Assembly: GCA_017469785.1 (NCBI GenBank)
Contig: JAFUFU010000044.1
Coordinates: 18,500-82,499, forward strand
Source: Treponema sp.
Lineage (GTDB): Bacteria > Spirochaetota > Spirochaetia > Treponematales > Treponemataceae
Reading direction: 5' to 3'
DNA: 64,000 nucleotides
Shown here: in pieces, positions 1 to 8,443 of the stretch
Layout of the letters: the number at the start of each line of letters is the position of its first letter
How positions within the stretch are numbered: position 1 is the first letter of the stretch
The notes under the pieces: generated by a model
What the model was told of the DNA's origin: nothing
Databases searched by the model: none
Seen by the model: only the letters and a program-made list of their open reading frames with translations
Program-made: the position numbers and the translations under genes

Positions 1-794
1 TCAATTTCTGCTCTGGCAATCCGTTCATTCTCTATTTTTTGAAATTCTTCCGCTGACATAACAGGAACATCATAAGCAATCAATTTTTCTTTTTTTGAAG
101 GAGTGCCGTTAAACGGGCCATAACCAAAAATTGCACCATACATAGAATAGGCTTTTGCTTTTATATTTTCTAATTTTGCATCAACGGGGATTTTTATGAC
201 AACTGTATAATCATAATTATACGGCCTTAGGAATTCTGGCATATCGGGATTTTTTCCTGATTTATAGAGTTTGCTGTCATACTCAATCGAAAACTGAATA
301 TAATCAACACCAAGTGCCGCTAAATGAGTAGAATACGCTCCATCAAGTTTATAAAACTCCTCAACAGCTATCCAATTTTCTTTATCAAGATACTGACCGT
401 CAGGAAGCAACCGGGAGCAATCATCGGGGGTAAAGTGTGTGTTGCTTAATGATGAAAATTTTCCCTTTATCGTATCTAACGCCTTAATCCATTCCGAAAT
501 CGGCACCTTTGTTTCTAAGTCAAATTTAATCGAATACACGGCAAAACCATTATCCACATCCAAAATATCGGTACTTTTTATAACCGCGTACTTTGCACCA
601 TACTCTGTGATAGCCCTCGCAATAATCTTGCAGTCTTGCTTAAATTTTTCAATCTGCTTTATTTGAGAAAGCCCTTCATATTCGGGAATATAATCATCGA
701 GCGAGAATTTGCCGTTAGCAACATCGGCGATTGTACCTGCAAAAAGTGACAATGATAAGAAAAATAAAGCAATAAGAACCAAAATCTTTTTCAT
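1..794 (-). CDS. Secreted protein of unknown function (C-terminus beyond window edge)
   Basis: The frame reads from an ATG at 794 down to base 1 without a stop, so at least 264 residues are present and the C-terminus lies outside the window. The protein begins with a clear signal peptide (MKKILVLIALFFLSLSLFA, then GTIADVANG), so it is exported to the periplasm or outer membrane. I recognise no domain in the visible part, which is mixed polar sequence rich in Tyr, Asp and Lys with no membrane segment after the signal. Its ATG overlaps the TGA of the upstream DUF805 gene by four bases (ATGA), which suggests translational coupling and membership of the same operon as the two small membrane-protein genes upstream. 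The signal peptide and overlap are seen; the operon is inferred. Confidence 0.75.
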   Translation of the reverse strand, partial: MKKILVLIALFFLSLSLFAGTIADVANGKFSLDDYIPEYEGLSQIKQIEKFKQDCKIIARAITEYGAKYAVIKSTDILDVDNGFAVYSIKFDLETKVPISEWIKALDTIKGKFSSLSNTHFTPDDCSRLLPDGQYLDKENWIAVEEFYKLDGAYSTHLAALGVDYIQFSIEYDSKLYKSGKNPDMPEFLRPYNYDYTVVIKIPVDAKLENIKAKAYSMYGAIFGYGPFNGTPSKKEKLIAYDVPVMSAEEFQKIENERIARAEI

Positions 795-1603
795 TGTTTT
801 ATTTCCGTCAATTTTTCCTTGTATTCTTCCAAAGTATTAAATTTCTTAACATCAGGAATAATAAGAACCATGTAATTAAGTGAACTTGTGGAGAAATATG
901 AATCTTGTAATTTCAACGCATCCGTAAGATTTTCTGTCGCTAACTGCTTTTCAATATATTCTTTTATTATAGATTTTTTATCTTCTGAAATTGTTTCCAT
1001 AGAGTAACGGGGAGCATTACATTCCTTACACCAGTTAGAGGCATCCAGATTTGTTGAACAGCCGCATTTTTCACATTTCCAAGTTTTCTCTGCTGACTGC
1101 GAAGCGGTAGTTTGCGAAAAAGAATCTTGTACAGAATTCTGCGAAGTGGAATAAGTTTGTTTTCTGGGATACTTGGGGCTGTCGCCGTAATTATTCATAC
1201 CCAAATCTGAATCGGATACAAGAAATATAAATAATATGATTTCAACTACAAGATAAACTATTCCACCGAAGATAATGAGTCCAAAAGAGTCTAAAAAATT
1301 TCCACTTAGAATATTTGAAGTCGCAGGTATAAGCGGAAGTACTCCTAGCAACGGAAGGAAACAGAAAAATCCAGATTTGTTCGTGTCATGCAATCTTCGT
1401 ACTGTAACAGTCCAAGTTGGAAAAAACATAACGATAGAGATAATGACAGTTAATGTCTTACTTTTAAAAATTGAAAGCAATAATGAAATGAGCAAAGAAA
1501 ATAGAATGAAATACCAATATTCCTTTCGTCTTGCTCGCCCAGAAAAAGTAAAATAATTTTTGAAGCAAGTTCCTATCGCTTTTGTGAATGTCATTTCTTC
1601 CAT
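791..1603 (-). CDS. DUF805 inner-membrane protein with C-terminal zinc ribbon
   Basis: A 270-residue protein. The N-terminal part has the DUF805 layout (E. coli YhaH/YhaI type): a polar start with SGRARRKEYW near residue 21, several hydrophobic helices between about 30 and 130, and the family hallmark RRLHDTNKSG at 69-78. A Ser/Gln-rich linker (about 145-172) leads to a small zinc-ribbon-like module with Cys177, Cys180, Cys192 and Cys195, then a charged tail of about 70 residues. The function of DUF805 proteins is unknown. The cytoplasmic zinc ribbon suggests a binding or sensing role, which is inference. The gene starts 18 bases after the yccF-like gene and overlaps the next gene by ATGA. 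A G-rich Shine-Dalgarno-like stretch precedes the start; a second ATG nine bases downstream is possible. Confidence 0.8.
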   Translation of the reverse strand: MEEMTFTKAIGTCFKNYFTFSGRARRKEYWYFILFSLLISLLLSIFKSKTLTVIISIVMFFPTWTVTVRRLHDTNKSGFFCFLPLLGVLPLIPATSNILSGNFLDSFGLIIFGGIVYLVVEIILFIFLVSDSDLGMNNYGDSPKYPRKQTYSTSQNSVQDSFSQTTASQSAEKTWKCEKCGCSTNLDASNWCKECNAPRYSMETISEDKKSIIKEYIEKQLATENLTDALKLQDSYFSTSSLNYMVLIIPDVKKFNTLEEYKEKLTEIKQ

Positions 1604-1621
1604 AATTTAAAATCCCCCCAA

Positions 1622-2071
1622 TTACTCCTTGTTTTCTTGAAGCTTGTTCGCCATTTTTGTCGCAATTACATCTTCACGAGAGACGACTTTTGCGCCAATC
1701 GGCCAAATTACGAATTTGCAGCTTTTGGCAAGCACAACACCAACCGGAATAAAAAGAATTGAGATAAAGCAACACAGCATGAGTCCGATGTTTCCGATGA
1801 AAATACAGATTCCGAACGGAAGCCAAATGATATTTGCAATCGTTCCGCCGATTTTTCGGACAGACGAGACATTCTCTTCGCCTTTGATGAATGTTTCCTT
1901 TACGATTTCCTTGCCGAATGGAAAAGCCATTAATTTCGCGTATTGAAAAAGAGCCTTGCCAATCGGAATTCCGATGACCGTCACGCAGCAGACCAGCCCC
2001 AAAGCAAGATAAACCAAAGCAGTCCACCAGCCGCCAAGAATGAACCATAAAATGTTTCCTAGTGCACGCAT
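1622..2071 (-). CDS. YccF-like inner-membrane protein (DUF307)
   Basis: A 149-residue integral membrane protein with the two-copy architecture of the YccF family. The first copy has MRALGNILWFILGGWWTAL followed by VTVIGIPIGKALFQYAKL and PFGKEIV. The second has GGTIANIIWLPFGICIFIG followed by IPVGVVLAKSCKFVIWPIGAKVV. I count about four hydrophobic segments. Family function is unknown. It is the first gene of a three-gene minus-strand run and has a good ribosome site (AGGAG about six bases before the ATG). The 170-base AT-rich gap between it and the divergent XRE regulator must hold the promoters of both, so the regulator may control this operon (inference). Confidence 0.85.
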   Translation of the reverse strand: MRALGNILWFILGGWWTALVYLALGLVCCVTVIGIPIGKALFQYAKLMAFPFGKEIVKETFIKGEENVSSVRKIGGTIANIIWLPFGICIFIGNIGLMLCCFISILFIPVGVVLAKSCKFVIWPIGAKVVSREDVIATKMANKLQENKE

Positions 2072-2245
2072 TTTTTCTCCTATTATTAAAACAGTTATAT
2101 TATCTTTAGATTGATTGTTTTTATCAAAAATAAAGATTATTTATCTTATAAAATACTGTTAAATCATCTTTAAATCAACATTTAAAATACGATTCAATGA
2201 TAAATAATCAATTTTCAGAAAGGAATATAGATTCATATTTATTGC

Positions 2246-2584
2246 ATGTCCGTAAAAGAAACTTTTATAAAAAACTTGAAATATTTTAGAAAGCAAAGCA
2301 AACTGACTCAGAATCAGTTGACGCTTGAAATTGACATGGGATTGGGCTACATCAACAGCGTGGAACAGGGAATCTTTTTTCCCCAGCCGGATGTAATTGA
2401 TTTGATTGCGAATGTGCTGAAAATCAGCCCTTCGAAATTGTTTGACGAGAATGCAAGTCCGCAAAATATCCTTTCCAATTCTGATGAAAACTTCGTCGAT
2501 AAAATCACAGAGTCAATTCTAGAAAAACTGCGGCCTGTCATAAAATCTGACATCAATGCCGCAATAAAAGAAGTGGTGAAATAA
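2246..2584 (+). CDS. XRE-family helix-turn-helix regulator
   Basis: A 112-residue protein. Residues 8-65 form a Cro/C1-type HTH: NLKYFRKQSKLTQNQLTLEI, then GLGYINSVEQGIFFPQPDVIDLIANVLKISPSKLF. The remaining 45 residues are mostly helical and charged (DKITESILEKLRPVI...AAIKEVVK) and may mediate dimerisation. It is divergent from the yccF-like operon. The ATG used here has no nearby Shine-Dalgarno sequence: the only candidate (AAAGGA near 2218) lies over 20 bases upstream, and an in-frame TAG limits any extension. Either the site is weak or translation starts at a non-ATG codon between them. A single-gene, host-type regulator is more likely than a phage repressor, since no phage genes are nearby. 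Confidence 0.8.
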   Translation: MSVKETFIKNLKYFRKQSKLTQNQLTLEIDMGLGYINSVEQGIFFPQPDVIDLIANVLKISPSKLFDENASPQNILSNSDENFVDKITESILEKLRPVIKSDINAAIKEVVK

Positions 2585-2621
2585 AAAAAATAAGTTCTGC
2601 GTAGCAAACGTTATTGTAGAG

Positions 2622-2771
2622 AGGGGCTGACCCAAAAGTTCAAAAAGTGTCATTTTCGGGCTTGACCCGAAAATCTATTTGATTACAATACAAGAGATTG
2701 CCGTATCTAAGCAAGGGCGACAAGCAATGCCCTTGAGCACGGCAATGACTCATACTAATTAATCAGCCCCT
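2622..2771. repeat. 150-bp MITE-like palindromic intergenic element
   Basis: The gap between the XRE gene and the M24 peptidase is filled by a non-coding element bounded by perfect 9-base inverted repeats, AGGGGCTGA at 2622-2630 and TCAGCCCCT at 2763-2771. Inside are a perfect 9-base hairpin (ATTTTCGGG / CCCGAAAAT, 2652-2674) and a nested hairpin with outer arms ATTGCCGT (2697) and ACGGCAAT (2739) and inner arms AAGGGC / GCCCTT. No open reading frame is present and I see no clear target-site duplication. It fits a small non-autonomous or REP-like repeat; its copy number elsewhere cannot be judged here. Confidence 0.6.
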
Positions 2772-2780
2772 TCCCCCTCT

Positions 2781-2808
2781 TTGTGTTTTTTTAACTATGT
2801 GCTAACAT
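2781..2808 (+). promoter_or_regulatory. Candidate leaderless promoter of the M24 peptidase gene
   Basis: TTGTGT (2781-2786), 16-base spacer, TAACAT (2803-2808). The -10 ends seven bases before the ATG at 2816, so transcription would begin at or next to the start codon. No Shine-Dalgarno sequence is present. Confidence 0.4.
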
Positions 2809-2815
2809 CTTACCT

Positions 2816-3964
2816 ATGAAAACTTACACACAAGACGAACTGAAAAAAATCTATACGGCTCGGAAAGAGAAATTACTTGCTTACATGACTGAGCATGGCA
2901 TTACGGCGGCGGTCTTTGAGGACTGCGAAGAGCGGCGAAATCCGGCGGTGCGCTATTTTACAGGCCACCCTACGGACGCGCTTTTTATCATTGCTTCAAA
3001 CGGAAAGTGCGCCCTTGTGCCTTGGGATGAAAATCTTGCGAAGGAACGCTCGGTGGATGTTCAGATTCTTCCATACAATAAATATGAGCGGCGGAACACG
3101 CGGGCGGTCAAGGAAGTGCTCAAATCTTTCAAAATCAAGGGAAACCGCCTCAAGGTGGAGATTCCGCCTACAACGCCTTATCCCCTTTTCCTTCAATATG
3201 TTGACGCCCTTGACGGCTGGGATGTCCTTTGCCGTGAGCACTCAACCCACGATTTTGTTGTAGAAATGCGTTCAACAAAGGATGAATACGAAATTGAATG
3301 TACCCGGGAGGCCTGCCGGGTCGGCGACTGGATTATCTCTGAGATTGAGAGGGGAATCCGGGAAAACTGGCTCCAGAAAGAAAGCGATGTCGCTCTTTTA
3401 ATCGAGTCGGAGCTTAGAAAATGTGGCTGTGAGAGGACTGGCTTTGACACTCTGGCAGCTGGTCCTGGCCGAAGTTTCGCCATTCACGCTTTCCCCGGCT
3501 ACACAAATGCCCCATGGCCGTCACAAGGTCTTTCAATCCTTGACTTCGGCGTGGTTTACGAAGGCTACACCAGCGACACCACCTTGACTGTAGCAAAAGG
3601 CCCCCTTTCTCCAAAACAGGAAGAGCTACTCTCCCTTGTGGAAAAGGCGGCTGAACAGGCCTTGCCTCTCTACAAAGCCGGCTCACCGATAAAAAAAGCC
3701 GCCGAAGCCACTGATTTGGTCTTTTCTAAAGCCAAGAGAGTCATGCCCCACACGCTGGGTCACGGAATCGGTCTTGAAATCCACGAATTCCCGCGGGTGT
3801 CGCCCAAACAGGCTGATGATGTGCTTTTTAAAGCCGGAATGATTGTCACCCTGGAGCCGGGCCTTTACGATCCTGAGCTGGGCGGTGTCCGTCTTGAAAA
3901 CGATGTGCTGATTACCGAGACTGGCAACGAGGTCATCACCCATTCAAAGATTATCAGGATATAA
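2816..3964 (+). CDS. M24-family Xaa-Pro peptidase
   Basis: A 382-residue cytosolic metallopeptidase that removes residues next to proline (aminopeptidase P or prolidase type). An N-terminal creatinase-like domain (about 1-155) is followed by the pita-bread catalytic domain. The five expected dimetal ligands are visible: two Asp in LDFGVVYEGYTSDTTLTV (about residues 243 and 254), His in HTLGHGIGLEIHEFP (about 316), Glu in TLEPGLY (about 347) and Glu in VRLENDVLIT (about 361). The length is normal for the family. The ATG has no ribosome site but follows a -10-like box by seven bases. The gene converges on the TPR gene, with a hairpin between them. PepQ and PepP cannot be told apart from sequence alone. 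Confidence 0.88.
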   Translation: MKTYTQDELKKIYTARKEKLLAYMTEHGITAAVFEDCEERRNPAVRYFTGHPTDALFIIASNGKCALVPWDENLAKERSVDVQILPYNKYERRNTRAVKEVLKSFKIKGNRLKVEIPPTTPYPLFLQYVDALDGWDVLCREHSTHDFVVEMRSTKDEYEIECTREACRVGDWIISEIERGIRENWLQKESDVALLIESELRKCGCERTGFDTLAAGPGRSFAIHAFPGYTNAPWPSQGLSILDFGVVYEGYTSDTTLTVAKGPLSPKQEELLSLVEKAAEQALPLYKAGSPIKKAAEATDLVFSKAKRVMPHTLGHGIGLEIHEFPRVSPKQADDVLFKAGMIVTLEPGLYDPELGGVRLENDVLITETGNEVITHSKIIRI

Positions 3965-3968
3965 AAAA

Positions 3969-3999
3969 GCGCGGATTCACATTTTTCGTAAATCCGCGC
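3969..3999 (+). terminator. Hairpin between convergent genes
   Basis: GCGCGGATT (3969-3977) pairs perfectly with AATCCGCGC (3991-3999) over a 13-base loop, five bases after the peptidase stop codon. There is no U-tract after it on either strand, so it is only a probable terminator. Its right arm runs into a 10-base tandem repeat. Confidence 0.45.
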
Positions 4000-4020
4000 C
4001 TATCTGCGTTTATCTGCGTC
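3991..4020. repeat. 10-bp tandem repeat, three units
   Basis: Three consecutive 10-base units: AATCCGCGCC, TATCTGCGTT, TATCTGCGTC. On the other strand this reads as (ATA/ATT)NNCGC(A/G)G units that match the 10-base units inside uvrC at 9431-9467. The last unit touches the stop codon of the TPR gene. Confidence 0.5.
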
Positions 4021-6914
4021 TAAATTATTTGCTCCAGACCGTCCGCTTCTTTATTGAGAACTTCCCGCAAGGTATCGTCCTCAAGATTTTCGCTCAAATT
4101 GCGCAAGTCTGCGAGGACTTCTTTTACAAGCTCAATGCCTTCTTTTTCGCTGGGCTTGTTTTCAGGATTTTCATGAATCAGGCCTGAGCGGACAAGGGCT
4201 TTTGTGGTTGCAAACAATCCCGGTTTTCCTGAGAGTTTTGAAATCACGTAATCCAAAAGCAAACGGTTGCGGCTGGTCATGAATTCCCTTCGCTGAGACT
4301 CAGGCAGATATTCCAGCATTTCCCGCAAAGTCTTGAACATTGAAAGGAATGAGCGGAAGCGATAAATCACGCTTCTGTCTTCGATTGCCGCAATGATAGA
4401 AGGGAGCATATCTATGGCACGGCGCAAAGTCAAATCATCAACTTTCGGTGCGGCTTCTTTTGTTTCTGTTTCTTCCACGGCTTCCTCCTCTGGAGATTCT
4501 TCAGTTTCATCCTCTGTAATACTATTTTCCTCTGTTTCTTCAGATTCTGCAACTGTTTCTTCACCTTCTTCCTGCAAATAATCAGGAATATCATCAAGGA
4601 AATCGTCGTCTTCGGTTTCAGCCTCGGAAATGTCATCTTCTGTCAAAAGTTCGTCGGCAGCGAGAAGATCAGAATCAGCCAGTTCTTCTTCGGCATTCAT
4701 TTCTTCCTCGCTTCGCTCCTCAATCTGACGGGTATCAGGCTCTTCCTGCCTAATCTCTTCCGGCTCTTCCACGGCAGGCTCTTTCTCTGCGACAGGCACA
4801 ACCTGAATTTTCTTTGATTCCTCGGCACTCTGAGCAGAATCAGCAGCCTGTGAGGCGGCAGCCCATGCACTTTCAGCGGCATAGTTCGCTTTTTCCGCAA
4901 GTTCTGCGGCACGTTTTATCTGCTCTTCCAGCATATCGAGTGATTCATCAGAAATTTCACGCTTCTGGGCGCGGGGAGTCTCAACCTCAACAGATTCGTA
5001 ATTTGAATCATCAAGATATTCAGTGCCGTCAGGAACCGAAGTAAATGAATCATCAACGGCATCTTCTTCATCAAGTGGCGCGCCGTCATCAATCAGCTCG
5101 TCAAAATCAAGATTCGCTTCATCGGGAGCCGCATTTTCATCGGAAGCAAGCAAGGTCGCCACGGAATCCACGTCCTCCACACCTGATGAGGCAGAAGCCA
5201 GCTTGTCCATACCGAACTGGTCAAACTGGAAATCATCCTCACCAGCCGCATTTTCAAGTTCAGGATTTTCAGGCAAATCAAGGGATTCCTCGTTGAACTG
5301 GGCATCATTGTCAGCAAGAGAAATCTCTCCGGAATCAGAAATCATGTCGGCAGCTGCAGAAGGATTTGTAATATCCTCCAAATTCTGCTCCGGCTTGTCT
5401 TCATGCTCCTGGCTCACTTCCCCGTCTTCCCCATGGCCAGAAGAAATCTTTCCGCCTGAGAAGAGCGAGTCATAATCAACAGAATGAGAGAAATTCTCAC
5501 TGTTGTCCAGCGACGGAAGATTTTCATCGTCACCGATAATGCGCTCCGAAGCGGCTTTTGAACGGAAATTGAATGCATCGGCAACCGTTGCCTTTTTGTA
5601 GAATTGAAGGGCTTTTCCCAGCAAGTTCTGCTTTTCATAAAGTTCGCCCAGATAAAGCATTGCAGTCGAATCGGTCGGATTTTTTTGAATCGCGGCCTGC
5701 AAGTACGGCTCTGCCTTATCCACATCTCCCTTCTGGATAAAACGCTCACCCCAATCACGGTAGACGGCATTGTAATCCGGATTGAGTTTCTTTATCGCGC
5801 TGAAACACTCCTCAATCTTTTCGCCGTCATCAGAGCAGATGTAGTATTGTCCGAGCAAGTTCATCGTCTGGACATCATTGGAATCAATCTGCTGCAACTT
5901 GGAAATCTTCTCATAGGCTGCGTCCAGTTTGTTGGCAGAAATGTGAATATGAGCAGACTGCTTCATGATTTTCACGTCATTTGGATGCAGATTCTCCGCT
6001 TTTGCGATTGTCTCCACGGCTTCAACGTATTTTCCCTGATTTTCCAGAGAATTCGCCAAACCAGTGAGGGCATTTCGGTAGGTTTCATCAATATCGAGGG
6101 CTTTTTTGTACTCCTGCTCAGCTTCTTCAAAAACGCTTTTTCGTGTATAAACATTTCCTTTGGCCGTGTGCATTTTCACGTCATCAGGATTTATTTTAAG
6201 CGACTGGGTGACCACTTCGTCTGCTTCAGCAACCTTGTTTTCTTCCAGCAACAAATCGGCGTAGGCCTCGATGGCTTCTGTCCAGCCCGGCTTTGCCCTG
6301 AGAGCGCCTTCATAGAATGAGATGGCCTTCATCGTCTCGCCGATTTCAGCGTAGCTCTTGGCAATGTTGAACTGTAGAATCGGATGATTGGCATCATATT
6401 TGAGTCCACGGTTATAAGCCTCGATAGCCTGGGTATGCTTTCCCTGCAACGCATAAATCGCGCCAAGGTGATTGTTCGCAAGCACATCAGAAGGATTATC
6501 ATCAACGACTTCCTCAAAGCACTTGATTGCGTCCTCATAGTTTCCCATCTGGCGGTAAGTGAATCCCAGATTGTAAGAAATTTTTGCCCTGGATTTGGGA
6601 TCGGATTCACAAATAACAAGAGCCTGCTCCAAAAAGGCCACCGATTCTTCAAATTTTCCCTTTCGGCGGTAAATTCCCGAAATAGCAACCAGAGCCTCAA
6701 GATTCTCGTTGTCATTTTTCTCTATCTGTTTAAAAATAGTCAAAGCCTGATCATCATTGCCGGCTTTGATGTAGAGATTTCCAAGCTGCATTTTGTAATC
6801 AATATTATCAGGCTCTTCAAGAATCAGGTTCTTATAAATTTTTGCCGCAAGACTGTAATCTCGGGCAAGCAGGGCCGCCTTTGCGCGGTTCAACATTGTA
6901 TTGATATCAGACAT
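4020..6914 (-). CDS. Large TPR protein with long acidic linker
   Basis: A 964-residue protein without signal peptide or membrane segment, so probably cytoplasmic. Residues 1 to about 445 are at least twelve tandem tetratricopeptide repeats (for example DYSLAAKIYKNLILEEPDN, YEDAIKCFEEVVDDNPSD), a scaffold for protein contacts. Residues about 470-840 are extremely rich in Glu, Asp and Ser, with one short Ala-rich stretch (KRAAELAEKANYAAESAWAAAS) that may be a coiled coil. The last 120 residues are ordered and end in ELVKEVLADLRNLSENLEDD...LEQII. The ribosome site GGGGAG lies seven bases before the ATG. It is followed 16 bases downstream on the opposite side of its start by the end of the LamG/FN3 gene, which is transcribed in the same direction and may be co-transcribed. 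No specific function can be assigned. Confidence 0.85.
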   Translation of the reverse strand: MSDINTMLNRAKAALLARDYSLAAKIYKNLILEEPDNIDYKMQLGNLYIKAGNDDQALTIFKQIEKNDNENLEALVAISGIYRRKGKFEESVAFLEQALVICESDPKSRAKISYNLGFTYRQMGNYEDAIKCFEEVVDDNPSDVLANNHLGAIYALQGKHTQAIEAYNRGLKYDANHPILQFNIAKSYAEIGETMKAISFYEGALRAKPGWTEAIEAYADLLLEENKVAEADEVVTQSLKINPDDVKMHTAKGNVYTRKSVFEEAEQEYKKALDIDETYRNALTGLANSLENQGKYVEAVETIAKAENLHPNDVKIMKQSAHIHISANKLDAAYEKISKLQQIDSNDVQTMNLLGQYYICSDDGEKIEECFSAIKKLNPDYNAVYRDWGERFIQKGDVDKAEPYLQAAIQKNPTDSTAMLYLGELYEKQNLLGKALQFYKKATVADAFNFRSKAASERIIGDDENLPSLDNSENFSHSVDYDSLFSGGKISSGHGEDGEVSQEHEDKPEQNLEDITNPSAAADMISDSGEISLADNDAQFNEESLDLPENPELENAAGEDDFQFDQFGMDKLASASSGVEDVDSVATLLASDENAAPDEANLDFDELIDDGAPLDEEDAVDDSFTSVPDGTEYLDDSNYESVEVETPRAQKREISDESLDMLEEQIKRAAELAEKANYAAESAWAAASQAADSAQSAEESKKIQVVPVAEKEPAVEEPEEIRQEEPDTRQIEERSEEEMNAEEELADSDLLAADELLTEDDISEAETEDDDFLDDIPDYLQEEGEETVAESEETEENSITEDETEESPEEEAVEETETKEAAPKVDDLTLRRAIDMLPSIIAAIEDRSVIYRFRSFLSMFKTLREMLEYLPESQRREFMTSRNRLLLDYVISKLSGKPGLFATTKALVRSGLIHENPENKPSEKEGIELVKEVLADLRNLSENLEDDTLREVLNKEADGLEQII

Positions 6915-6930
6915 TTTTTACTCCCCTTCT

Positions 6931-8442
6931 TTATTTCTTTGACAAACGCGAACTCGGTCGAGCGAATACTTCCTTTGAAAGCAATCCGTTGATTCTTCCG
7001 TCAACCTTGGAATAGGCGCTTACAGCAAAATAATAGATACGGCCGTTTTCAAGCCCGGTCAGCGTCGCGGAAGTCACATTTCCCACATTCACGGGCGAAC
7101 TTCCCTGAACAGCCATCCGTCCAAGATATTCCCCTGGCCTGTTGCCGTAGTAGACATAATAGCCGCCGGCATTATCATCAACAGAATGACTCCAGCTCAG
7201 CGTAACGGAACCGTCCCCTGCCCGGGCTGTGATTGCGAAAGGCGGCAAGGGCTCATTCTGCTCGTTATATTTCACCGTGATTTCAGAAAGCCGGGGAGTC
7301 TGGGTGCCGGCGCCGTCAGGAAGAAGTTCCGCTGAGAGCTGGAAATAAAGACCTTTCACCCCTTCAATCTGCTCGCCCGGTACAATCTCTTTCCATTGCG
7401 GATAATTGTCATTCCAGCCGTAGCAATTGTCGCCGGAGCGGATATAAAAGCGAATGTCTGTCTGAGAAGGAACGTTCATGAGCGTATCGATTTCCGTAAC
7501 AACAGCAGCCTGAGAGATAAGCAGGGGCTTCGTCACAAAACGTCCGCCCGTAATCTTGTATTTTTCGTTTCCTGTTGCAAAAATATCCGAGTGAGAACGG
7601 CTTGCAGAAGTCCGTAAAATCCTGAAGTTGTCGATTTTTCCCACGTAGTCAGGACACAAATTGATTGCGGCTTTTTCGCCAAGAATCGGGTCGTAGACAG
7701 TTCCCTTTTCGTGCCCCCCCTCAGTAACAAACATAAGCGCCTCAGTCCGTCCGTCCACAAGATATTCGAGCAGACCTGTCTCCTGATTGAAACTGATTGT
7801 ATGTCGCGCCCATTTGTTTGGAACGACTGTAGAAAATCCGTGCAAATGAAGCTCATGTGCCGGACAGGGAACAAAAATATTATTGAAAGTCCATTCAAGA
7901 TGATTATTATAGAAAGAAGCTGAAATCATCTGATATTCAGAATGAGTCTCGTCATTCAGCGATGAACGCCATGAAAGAACGACCTCGCCGTTTTCAGCAA
8001 GAGAAGGACAAAGCCAGAACTCAATCGAAAAAGAACCGGCGAATCCGACTTTTCCGAAAAGAGCCTTTTCATTTCCGCTCAGGATGATTCCGTTTTTATG
8101 CCCCCGGCTCAAGGCAGCGCCCTCGCCCTTCACAGAATCGGCCGTTGGAATAAGATTGTTGCTGAGAACCGTGTAATTTCCAACAGCATCGTAAAATCCG
8201 TCTTCATCAAAGGTCAGAAGCAAATCAGTGTCCGAATCTGTGGAAACCGTCTTCGTGGACAATTCAACGGCATCATAGCCGAACTGTCCGTTCTGAGTGC
8301 CGATGGTCAGCCCCTGCAACTGGGAAATTTCGCCCCAGCCATTGTCGCCGCCAAGAATCATCGTTTTTGGCGATGCAAAAAGCGGCAATGACAATAGCAA
8401 GAAAGCAACTTTTTGTGATAAAATCTTTTTAAGAATACCCAT
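6931..8442 (-). CDS. Exported LamG-like / fibronectin type III protein
   Basis: A 503-residue exported protein. A signal peptide (MGILKKILSQKVAFLLLSLPLFA) precedes a concanavalin/LamG-like beta-sandwich (about 60-280, with GSFSIEFWLCPS, WARHTISFNQETGLLEYLVDG and KIDNFRILR). A second beta region follows (about 280-395), then a fibronectin type III domain at about 400-495 (GSVTLSWSHSVDDNAGGYYVYYG, TSATLTGLENGRIYYFAVSAYS). These modules bind carbohydrate or protein partners at surfaces; the ligand is unknown. I chose the ATG at 8442 because the signal peptide starts there; an in-frame TTG eight codons upstream is possible. The start codon is one base from the ATG of the divergent uvrC gene, and no ribosome site is visible. 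The gene ends 16 bases before the TPR gene and may be transcribed with it. Confidence 0.82.
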   Translation of the reverse strand: MGILKKILSQKVAFLLLSLPLFASPKTMILGGDNGWGEISQLQGLTIGTQNGQFGYDAVELSTKTVSTDSDTDLLLTFDEDGFYDAVGNYTVLSNNLIPTADSVKGEGAALSRGHKNGIILSGNEKALFGKVGFAGSFSIEFWLCPSLAENGEVVLSWRSSLNDETHSEYQMISASFYNNHLEWTFNNIFVPCPAHELHLHGFSTVVPNKWARHTISFNQETGLLEYLVDGRTEALMFVTEGGHEKGTVYDPILGEKAAINLCPDYVGKIDNFRILRTSASRSHSDIFATGNEKYKITGGRFVTKPLLISQAAVVTEIDTLMNVPSQTDIRFYIRSGDNCYGWNDNYPQWKEIVPGEQIEGVKGLYFQLSAELLPDGAGTQTPRLSEITVKYNEQNEPLPPFAITARAGDGSVTLSWSHSVDDNAGGYYVYYGNRPGEYLGRMAVQGSSPVNVGNVTSATLTGLENGRIYYFAVSAYSKVDGRINGLLSKEVFARPSSRLSKK

Positions 8443-8443
8443 T

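Noticed and set aside
2246-2584. Prophage repressor and prophage remnant
   Set aside because: The XRE protein stands alone. No integrase, attachment site or phage structural gene is visible, so an ordinary chromosomal regulator is the simpler reading.
5023-5475. Plus-strand 150-codon open frame rich in Ser within the TPR gene
   Set aside because: It is the antisense of the acidic, low-complexity part of the TPR protein, where Glu/Asp/Ser codons read backwards give Ser-rich stop-free frames. It has no start signals or domain.
5604-6320. Plus-strand 238-codon open frame
   Set aside because: Antisense of the TPR repeats of the 964-residue protein. The minus-strand gene has clear family features and a ribosome site, while this frame has none.
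8297-8443. Longer N-terminus of UvrC
   Set aside because: The 49 extra residues are antisense to the signal-peptide region of the divergent gene and have no counterpart in UvrC. ATG 8444 gives the normal length before the GIY-YIG domain.
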